This document shows, piece after piece, positions 1 through 4,967 of a DNA stretch of 6,949 bases (position 1 is its first letter; each line of letters starts with the position of its first letter). The notes under the pieces are model-generated. The model did not search any database, was not told the origin of the DNA, and worked only from the letters and a program-made list of their open reading frames with translations. Source of the DNA: a bacterium (GTDB lineage: Bacteria > Electryoneota > Electryoneia > Electryoneales > Electryoneaceae); the NCBI GenBank assembly GCA_028278125.1, contig JANQEY010000229.1, positions 1 through 6,949 on the forward strand, in the 5' to 3' direction. Made by a program: the position numbers and the translations under genes.

Positions 1-259
1 ATTTCCCGAACCCGTTTTTGACGGAGTATTTGAAATAATGGAACGCCGGATTGTTGGTGATAACCATTTAAAAATGGTATTGCACTTACCCGGTTGTAAT
101 CGGGAATATGAAAGTATTGCGTTTAACACGGCGGATAATGACTGGCCGAAACAGGTGGCACAGGTACAGCTCGTATATCGATTGGATATTAATGAGTATC
201 TGGGCCGCCGTCGCTTACAGCTTGTTGCCGAACATATAGAGCCTCTTGTTGTTGATTGA
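1..259 (+). CDS. recJ: Single-stranded-DNA-specific 5'-3' exonuclease RecJ, C-terminal end only (5' partial)
   Basis: Reading from base 2 gives 85 residues and a TGA at 257-259; the first base belongs to a codon outside the window. The peptide opens with FPEPVFDGVFEI and ends with a segment containing VQLVYRLDINEYLGRRRLQL. From memory this matches the E. coli RecJ C-terminus (FPEPMFDGEF, then VQLAYKLDINEFRGNRSLQL), the last OB-like domain. RecJ degrades single-stranded DNA in the cytoplasm during recombination and mismatch repair. The catalytic DHH and DHHA1 domains lie upstream of the window, so activity cannot be judged here. In E. coli recJ is followed directly by prfB and lysS. Here the same three genes occur in the same order and strand, but about 3.5 kb separates recJ from prfB. 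The ATG at 38 is an internal methionine, because coding similarity continues upstream of it. Confidence 0.93.
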   Translation, partial: FPEPVFDGVFEIMERRIVGDNHLKMVLHLPGCNREYESIAFNTADNDWPKQVAQVQLVYRLDINEYLGRRRLQLVAEHIEPLVVD

Positions 260-682
260 TTTTCTAGTGCGTGGGTGGTGGCTCAGGACCAGGGTGCCGG
301 GGCGACCCAGGCCAGGGGGACCGTACAGGGCTTTGGCGGACGGCCTTGCGGAGGAGTAACGGATTTGGGTACCAGTTTTGAATTTACTGCACAGCATCAA
401 TTCACCCAGGCAGTTAACCTGCATGTTTTCTATGGTCATGTAGCCGGTGATGATGTGGTTGAAGCAAATTTTACCGGTGATAAAGATTTTGATTTTTTCT
501 TCCTGGAAGTCATGTTGCAGTTCTAAGCGCTTTTTGTACAACACCACCAAGACTCAATCCTGACGTTTTTTACCATAAGCGGCCAAGCTGGCCTGATTTA
601 TGCTTTTATCTTTTCAAAAGAATGAGCAGGCTGATTTTTATAGAGAAATGATGGATATGAACGTTAAGGAATCTGGTGCGAA
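260..682. other. Spacer after recJ without a convincing gene; GC-rich block at its left
   Basis: This is 423 bases between recJ and the next gene. Bases 271-360 are about 71% G+C by hand count (64 of 90), well above the surroundings, while 361-682 is AT-rich. Two long open frames run opposite each other, codon on codon: 275-526 on + (GTG start, 83 codons) and 215-550 on - (TTG start, overlapping the recJ end). Neither has a Shine-Dalgarno sequence, an ATG start or a protein I recognise. At most one could be real, and the region may be a decayed gene. A small perfect stem GGCCA-AGC-TGGCC lies at 581-593, without a T run behind it, so it is not a standard terminator. No recJ terminator is evident. 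Confidence 0.5.
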
Positions 683-1222
683 ATGTATCATTATGAGAAA
701 AAAACGCCTACGCTGAAGGGCACACTGATCTTTTTTGCTCTGCTGGCAAGTCTTGCCTTCATAGTTAAAGTAGCCAACTTTAATATTCAACAGCGGTTAG
801 TCGATAGTGAGACGCTTCATTTGGAGCAAATTGAAAGGATCCAGTTGATGAGGACCTTGCAATATGAGATGCAGGTTATTTCTAATATACAACTGAAGCT
901 CAGTACTGCCACGTCACGGCAGGAGATAGAACACTATCTACGCCTGCTCAATAGACTGATTATCAGCTTTTTAGAACACAGGAAGCAGCTGCAGGCATTT
1001 ACCGATAAACAGGATGATATTGTCATGTTGAAACTGGAAAACAGTATTGAAGAATGGATGCGGTTGTACGATCGATTATTTAATTACACATACATGGTCG
1101 TTGGTTCAAAAAATGCCACGAAAGCGCTGCTCAAAGCCAGACTTGCGGTAGATCGGATTGACAACAATAATTTACCCAAGGTTTATATTGCGGATATTGG
1201 AGAAATTAAAGAACTGAATTAG
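683..1222 (+). CDS. Small single-pass membrane protein with a helical extracytoplasmic region, function unknown
   Basis: The protein has 179 residues. A short basic N-terminus (YHYEKKTPTLKG) precedes one hydrophobic segment at about residues 13-30 (TLIFFALLASLAFIVKV). The rest is soluble, rich in Leu, Glu, Gln, Arg and Ile, and looks almost entirely helical. This pattern resembles the first membrane segment plus the four-helix-bundle ligand domain of chemoreceptors and sensor kinases. There is no second membrane segment and no HAMP, kinase, GGDEF or methyl-accepting part, so as it stands it is a sensor-like module without an output domain. I do not recognise a named family, and similarity to four-helix-bundle sensors is inference from composition and topology. 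The ATG at 683 is preceded by AAGGA at 666-670, 12 bases away, a longish spacing. The next gene in the same direction, 537 bases on, is a cyclic-di-GMP enzyme, so partnership is possible but not shown. Confidence 0.72.
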   Translation: MYHYEKKTPTLKGTLIFFALLASLAFIVKVANFNIQQRLVDSETLHLEQIERIQLMRTLQYEMQVISNIQLKLSTATSRQEIEHYLRLLNRLIISFLEHRKQLQAFTDKQDDIVMLKLENSIEEWMRLYDRLFNYTYMVVGSKNATKALLKARLAVDRIDNNNLPKVYIADIGEIKELN

Positions 1223-1381
1223 AAGCCGCAAAATCAACCTTTACCATACAGTTACATCCATAAATCAGAATTTCCTCAGTAATATCTGTGGGTTATGCTT
1301 ATTAGTAGCGTCGCCTTACCGCGGCTTCCAGGCCCTCCATAAACACCCTAATATATTGATTTGTTTAACGAAGCTCTGAAT

Positions 1382-1398
1382 AAGTCCACCCCGGACTT
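1382..1398. other. Perfect 6-bp stem-loop flanked by short direct repeats
   Basis: AAGTCC and GGACTT pair perfectly around the loop ACCCC. The stem is bracketed by CTCTGAAT on the left and TTCTGAAT on the right, a near-identical direct repeat. No T run follows, so a terminator is unlikely. It could be the worn end of a mobile element or part of a structured RNA. Confidence 0.4.
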
Positions 1399-1452
1399 CT
1401 GAATGCCCATGCCCGTGAAGGAAAAATGTGATTTTTACTTAAACTTGCAAAA

Positions 1453-1471
1453 CAAATACTACAAGTATTTG
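1453..1471. other. Perfect 8-bp AT-rich stem-loop
   Basis: CAAATACT and AGTATTTG pair perfectly around the loop ACA. The sequence ATTTTGG follows, so it could act as a weak terminator, but the AT-rich stem and short T run make that doubtful. It could equally be an operator, since it is a near-continuous palindrome. Confidence 0.4.
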
Positions 1472-1497
1472 ATTTTGGCTGCACTTCCCTGGGCACC

Positions 1498-1526
1498 AGG
1501 AACCTCCGGCTGAATCGGAGGTTCCT
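1498..1526. other. Strong 11-bp stem-loop
   Basis: AGGAACCTCCG at 1498-1508 pairs perfectly with CGGAGGTTCCT at 1516-1526 around a 7-base loop (GCTGAAT). It is the most stable hairpin I see in the window. On + it is followed by TTAAAAAATAAG, not a T run. On - the following bases are GTGCCCAGGG, also without a T run. It therefore has the stem of an intrinsic terminator but not the tail. It could end transcription of the upstream membrane-protein gene, protect an mRNA end, or belong to a leader RNA. Confidence 0.55.
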
Positions 1527-1759
1527 TAAAAAATAAGCACTTAGCTAAAGTTATATGACTGCTTGCCGCTAAATTAGTCGGTAGATGGCTAGGTATTGCC
1601 AGGTTGTCATTGGATACCGGAAGGCACATTTCAATTGCATGCATAGAGAACCAGGACAGCGTGTCTGGAAGCGGTTCGTTTTTTCATACCGGTACAACCT
1701 GTGAACGGGGCTATCCAGGTATGCGTCCGGAGGTTGATCGATAGATTGATAAAATCAGC

Positions 1760-3499
1760 ATGAATGATAAGAAAAAAATTTCCGTCCTGATAATTGAGGA
1801 AAATACGGAGCATTCACGGGAGCTCTCTGAAAAATTAGCAACAGATTGTCCCGGTAAATTCGAGATAACCGCCGTTGACCAATTAAAGAAGGGGACAGAG
1901 ATATTACTGACAGAAGAAATTGATATCGTTTTATGCAGTCTCTTGCTCCCCGATTCAGGTGAATCCAGTACTGTCCCTTTGTTACAGGAAATTTCCCCGA
2001 ATGTTCCCATCATTGTGATAAGTGAGGAACAGGATAATGATGATGATATTGCCATACAAGTTGTCAAATCAGGTGCCCAGGATTACCTGATAAAAGGGCA
2101 GGGTGATGGTTATTTAATCAGTAAAGCAATTCGTTACGCCATAGAACGTAAACGTATTGAAAAGGGTCTTAGTTATCTTACCCAGTACGATAATCTGACA
2201 GGATTACCTAACCGGGAACTGTTTCGTGAGCGTTTAAACCGGGGCTTAATCAGGGCAAGCAGAAACAATATGCTGGTTGCACTGATGTTCATTGATCTGG
2301 ATCGTTTCAAGAATATTAATGATACTCTTGGTCATGATGCAGGAGACAAGTTATTGCTGGAAGTCAGTAATCGTTTAAAGGAATGTATCCGGGATGGTGA
2401 TACGGTGGCAAGATTAGGCGGCGATGAATTTACCATCATTCTTGAAGACATCAATGAAGTTAACAATGTCGCTACTGTTGCTCAAAAAATACTTGACAGT
2501 ATGGACCCGGTCATTGAACTGGATGGCCACGATGTCTATATCACACCGAGTATTGGTATTACTATCTATCCGCTGGATGACACATCTGAAAATGATTTGT
2601 TAAGAAATGCAGATTCGGCCATGTATCGTGCAAAGGAGCAGGGGCGAAACGGTTTTCAGTTCTATACAGCCGGTATGAATACCAAAACTGTAGAGCGGTT
2701 ACAAATGGAATCCGAACTCAGACGGGCCCTGATGAATGATGAATTTGTCCTGTATTTTCAACCTAAAATTGATATCAATAAAAGGGAAATCATTGGGGCT
2801 GAAGCTTTAATCCGCTGGCAACATAAGGAGCTTGGGTTGGTTTCGCCACTTGAGTTTATTTCTCTTGCGGAAGAAACAGGTTTGATACTACCCATAGGGG
2901 AATGGGTAATCCGTGCAGCATGCAAGCAGATTGCCAGTTGGGAGTCGATGGGCTTCAATAATTTACACATGGCGGTTAACTTGTCCGCCCGCCAGTTCAA
3001 GGAAGCGGATGTCGCGAAATTGATATTGGAATCCGCTATCCACGCCAATATCGATCCTGGAAAAATCGAAGTCGAAATTACGGAGAGTTTATTAATGGAT
3101 GATACCGAGACAACATCATCCATGCTCAAGGAGCTTAAAGCCCATGGTTTAAATATATCCGTTGATGACTTTGGTACCGGTTATTCATCACTTAGTTATC
3201 TGAAACGCTTCAATATTGATACATTAAAAATTGATCGATCCTTTGTCAGAGATATCACTACCAATTCGGATGATGCAGCCATTGCTGCAGCCATCATCGC
3301 TCTCGGTAAGAGTCTGCGGTTAACGGTCGTTGCTGAAGGTGTAGAGACGGAAGAACAGCTTATGTTTCTGAAAACCAATGGTTGTCATCAGGCTCAGGGG
3401 TATCTTTTCAGCAAGCCATTACCGGATAAAGAATTTAATCAGTTACTGGAACAAATGAATTTTCCTCAGTCGCTCCCGCCTGCAGCAGAACTTGCCTGA
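1760..3499 (+). CDS. Cyclic-di-GMP enzyme: degenerate receiver + GGDEF (diguanylate cyclase) + EAL (phosphodiesterase)
   Basis: The protein has 579 residues, is cytoplasmic and has no membrane segment. Residues about 7-125 form a CheY-like receiver: acidic pair E13-E14, Ser88 at the Thr/Ser switch position and Lys112 (DYLIKG) are present, but the phosphorylated Asp is replaced by Ser60 (VLCSLLLPDS). Residues about 138-300 are a GGDEF domain with an intact RLGGDEF signature (218-224). An inhibitory RxxD site (R211-D214) sits five residues before it, as in PleD. Residues about 315-568 are an EAL domain with the expected metal and catalytic residues: E348 in EAL, N407, E439, D469-D470, K490, E526 and Q546, and an intact DDFGTGYSS loop. 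Both synthesis (two GTP to c-di-GMP) and hydrolysis (to pGpG) look chemically possible; which dominates cannot be told. The start is the first ATG after an in-frame TAG at 1742, but no good ribosome binding site is visible. Confidence 0.93.
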   Translation: MNDKKKISVLIIEENTEHSRELSEKLATDCPGKFEITAVDQLKKGTEILLTEEIDIVLCSLLLPDSGESSTVPLLQEISPNVPIIVISEEQDNDDDIAIQVVKSGAQDYLIKGQGDGYLISKAIRYAIERKRIEKGLSYLTQYDNLTGLPNRELFRERLNRGLIRASRNNMLVALMFIDLDRFKNINDTLGHDAGDKLLLEVSNRLKECIRDGDTVARLGGDEFTIILEDINEVNNVATVAQKILDSMDPVIELDGHDVYITPSIGITIYPLDDTSENDLLRNADSAMYRAKEQGRNGFQFYTAGMNTKTVERLQMESELRRALMNDEFVLYFQPKIDINKREIIGAEALIRWQHKELGLVSPLEFISLAEETGLILPIGEWVIRAACKQIASWESMGFNNLHMAVNLSARQFKEADVAKLILESAIHANIDPGKIEVEITESLLMDDTETTSSMLKELKAHGLNISVDDFGTGYSSLSYLKRFNIDTLKIDRSFVRDITTNSDDAAIAAAIIALGKSLRLTVVAEGVETEEQLMFLKTNGCHQAQGYLFSKPLPDKEFNQLLEQMNFPQSLPPAAELA

Positions 3500-3510
3500 A
3501 ACTATTTTCT

Positions 3511-3545
3511 TTTCGTGGCTAGGGACTAGTGGCTCGGTGTTCGGG
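3511..3545 (+). repeat. Degenerate heptad repeat track, 5 units
   Basis: Five consecutive 7-base units are TTTCGTG, GCTAGGG, ACTAGTG, GCTCGGT and GTTCGGG. Position 3 is T and position 5 is G in all five. The track starts 12 bases after the stop of the GGDEF-EAL gene. The unit GCTCGGT differs by one base from GCTTGGT, the reverse complement of the perfect array at 3593-3683, so this looks like an older, worn relative on the opposite strand. Confidence 0.6.
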
Positions 3546-3555
3546 ATGTTAAAAA

Positions 3556-3601
3556 GTGCTTGACAAGCCAGGACGATGAAATTTCATCCTTGACCAAGCA
3601 C
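3556..3601. other. Inverted repeat arm and palindrome at the left edge of the heptad array
   Basis: GTGCTTG at 3556-3562 is the exact reverse complement of CAAGCAC at 3595-3601, the first units of the tandem array. Between them lies a perfect 14-base palindrome, GATGAAATTTCATC (3575-3588). The whole could fold into a long interrupted hairpin downstream of the GGDEF-EAL gene. No T run follows, so I do not call a terminator. Confidence 0.5.
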
Positions 3602-3686
3602 CAAGCACCAAGCACCAAGCACCAAGCACCAAGCACCAAGCACCAAGCACCAAGCACCAAGCACCAAGCACCAAGCACCAAGCACC
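3593..3686. repeat. Perfect heptanucleotide tandem array, (ACCAAGC)13 plus ACC
   Basis: Thirteen uninterrupted identical copies of ACCAAGC occupy 3593-3683, followed by a partial ACC. No copy contains a substitution, which suggests recent expansion or active slippage and recombination. Because 7 is not a multiple of 3, any frame without stops cycles through a 7-residue peptide, TKHQAPS on + and LVLGAWC on -. The long - frame here is therefore a repeat artefact. The array lies between the GGDEF-EAL gene and prfB, 6 bases before a possible prfB -35 box. Its copy number is likely to vary between strains. Confidence 0.97.
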
Positions 3687-3691
3687 GAATT

Positions 3692-3721
3692 TTGTATCCA
3701 TGGCTCTCAATCATGTAGAAT
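3692..3721 (+). promoter_or_regulatory. Possible sigma-70-type promoter for prfB
   Basis: TTGTAT (3692-3697) and TAGAAT (3716-3721) are separated by 18 bases. The -10 matches TATAAT at five of six positions, while the -35 matches TTGACA at only three. It would start transcription near 3728, about 30 bases before the prfB ATG. It lies immediately right of the heptad array. Prediction by eye only. Confidence 0.35.
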
Positions 3722-3760
3722 GCCGCGCTTGTATCAGGCTGAATATATAAGTTGCAATAT

Positions 3761-4859
3761 ATGCTAGAGTTAAACCCGTTGCTTTCCCGAATCAAAGATA
3801 TACAGGAGCGGATTGCCGCTCTTAGGGGGTATCTTTGAGTACGATAATAAATCTGACCGGCTGGTTGAAGTTAACCGTGAATTGGAAAATCCGGATATAT
3901 GGAATGATGCGGAAAAAGCACAGGCATTAGGTAAAGAACGTGCATCTCTTGAACGGATCGTCAAAACTATTGAGCATCTGGAATCGAATCTAGGGGATAT
4001 TGAGCAATTACTGGTACTTGCCCGGGATGAAAATGATGCCGAGATGGCCGAGGAAATTACCGGTGACCTGGAACTTCTGGAGAAACAGCTCGTTGAATTG
4101 GAATTTCATCGGATGTTTTCCGGAGAGATGGATGCGAATGATGCTTTTGTTGATATTCAGTCCGGATCCGGCGGTACCGAGGCACAGGACTGGGCGGAGA
4201 TGTTATTACGTATGTACTTGCGCTGGGGTGAGCAACATGGTTTCAAGACGGAATTGATTGAAGTCTCACCCGGTGAAGTAGCCGGTATTAAAAGTGCAAC
4301 GGTTCGGTTCAAGGGTGATTATGCTTACGGTTGGCTGCGAACGGAGACCGGTGTACACAGGCTGGTGAGAAAATCGCCGTTTGATTCGGGAAATAGACGG
4401 CACACATCATTCGCTTCGGTCTTCGTCTCTCCGGAAATCGATGACAACATAGAAATTGAAATTAATCAGGCTGATCTACGGATTGATACCTATCGAGCCA
4501 GTGGAGCGGGTGGGCAGCACGTTAATAAGACTGACTCGGCTGTCCGTTTGACACATCTGCCAACCGGTATTGTTGTACAATGCCAGAATGATCGCTCGCA
4601 GCATAAGAATAAAGAACAGGCAATGAAACAATTACGTGCCAGGTTGTATGAACTGGAGATGCAAAAGCGGAATTCCGAGATGCAGGTCATGGAAGATTCC
4701 AAGGCAGACATTGGTTGGGGCAGCCAGATCCGTTCTTATGTGCTGGATCAGTCACGGATCAAGGATCTGCGTACCGGGATTGAGACAGGTAATACCCAGG
4801 CCGTGCTGGATGGTGATTTGGATAAATTTATTGAAGCGAGTTTGAAAGCGGGGGTTTGA
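3761..4859 (+). CDS. prfB: Peptide chain release factor 2 (RF2), expressed through a programmed +1 frameshift
   Basis: RF2 recognises UGA and UAA in the ribosomal A site and triggers release of the finished protein. The gene is in two frames. Frame one starts with ATG at 3761 and encodes 25 residues ([15 protein letters not shown] to LRGYL) before an in-frame TGA at 3836-3838. After the ribosome skips T3836, frame two continues with GAG TAC GAT to the TGA at 4857-4859. The joined product has 365 residues, the length of E. coli RF2. The UGA-reading tripeptide SPF falls at residues 205-207 and the catalytic GGQ at 250-252, the same numbers as in E. coli. Residue 246 is Ala, the common bacterial state, not the Thr of E. 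coli K-12. No strong ribosome binding site precedes the ATG. The frame-two reading alone starts at an internal TTG (3813) and should not be used as the start. lysS follows 108 bases downstream. Confidence 0.97.
3824..3838 (+). promoter_or_regulatory. prfB: prfB programmed +1 frameshift site
   Basis: AGGGGG (3824-3829) acts as an internal Shine-Dalgarno sequence, followed by TAT and the slippery CTT at 3833-3835, then TGA at 3836-3838. This is the known prfB arrangement. When RF2 is scarce the ribosome pauses at UGA and slips from CUU to UUU, so RF2 limits its own synthesis. The base after UGA is G here; I recall C at this position in E. coli. Confidence 0.96.
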
Positions 4860-4861
4860 AA

Positions 4862-4889
4862 ATACGGGGCACGGTGTACGGAGTACGGG
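4862..4889 (+). repeat. Heptad repeat track, 4 units, just after prfB
   Basis: Four consecutive units are ATACGGG, GCACGGT, GTACGGA and GTACGGG, with positions 3-6 (ACGG) invariant. The track begins 2 bases after the prfB stop codon. GCACGGT and GTACGGG each differ by one base from GCTCGGT and GTTCGGG in the track at 3511-3545, in the same orientation. It lies in the prfB-lysS spacer and would be transcribed if the two genes share an mRNA. Confidence 0.7.
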
Positions 4890-4935
4890 AAATTAAACTT
4901 GGCAAGTTAAGTTAAATAAGTCCTGTTGTCTCGAT

Positions 4936-4963
4936 AACGAACACCGAGAACCGAGAACCGAAA
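4936..4963 (-). repeat. Heptad repeat track reaching the lysS translation start
   Basis: On + the units are AACGAAC (degenerate), ACCGAGA, ACCGAGA and ACCGAAA. On - they read GTTCGTT, TCTCGGT, TCTCGGT and TTTCGGT, close to the other heptads of this window but inverted relative to 4862-4889. The track ends 4 bases before the lysS ATG and occupies the place where the ribosome binding site should be. Confidence 0.7.
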
Positions 4964-4967
4964 ATCA

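Larger units (their letters stand above)
1223..1759. other. Gene-free spacer with three perfect stem-loops
   Basis: This is 537 bases with no convincing protein gene on either strand. It holds stem-loops at 1382-1398, 1453-1471 and 1498-1526 (separate entries) and a weaker interrupted pairing at 1592-1618 (GGTAT with ATACC, inner CCA with TGG). A GGAGG at 1729-1733 lies 26 bases before the ATG of the next gene, too far for a normal ribosome binding site. I looked for the conserved features of the GEMM cyclic-di-GMP riboswitch, which would fit the downstream gene, and could not recognise them. Part of this stretch may be the 5' leader of the REC-GGDEF-EAL gene or a small RNA. Confidence 0.5.

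Noticed and set aside
215..550. 111-codon - strand frame overlapping the recJ 3' end, and the opposed 275-526 + frame
   Set aside because: Starts are TTG and GTG without Shine-Dalgarno sequences, the two are codon-aligned mirror images, and neither product is recognisable. Described as spacer instead.
648..716. Short 22-codon frame (ATGATG) overlapping the start of the 683 gene
   Set aside because: No ribosome binding site, and its second half is just an alternative reading of the downstream gene. Could be a coupled leader peptide, but nothing supports it.
1498..1526. Intrinsic terminator
   Set aside because: The stem is strong enough, but neither strand has a T run directly after it, so only a stem-loop is called.
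1459..1644. 61-codon - strand frame through the 11-bp hairpin
   Set aside because: It reads straight through the hairpin, no recognisable product, no ribosome binding site; best explained as chance.
1585..1704. 39-codon + frame before the c-di-GMP gene
   Set aside because: No ribosome binding site, composition and product unremarkable, no recognisable similarity.
1223..1759. GEMM c-di-GMP riboswitch upstream of the GGDEF-EAL gene
   Set aside because: Attractive from context, but I could not find the conserved GEMM core; the hairpins present do not arrange as that fold.
3593..3686. CRISPR array
   Set aside because: The units are 7 bases, contiguous and without spacers; there are no cas genes nearby.
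3526..3795. Long - strand frame encoding repeated LVLGAWC
   Set aside because: It exists only because a 7-base tandem repeat without stops keeps a frame open. It crosses the prfB start and has no similarity or ribosome binding site.
3813..4859. prfB starting at the TTG at 3813
   Set aside because: This would drop the first frame. The 25-codon ATG frame, AGGGGG and CTT-TGA match the known RF2 frameshift and restore the exact family length.
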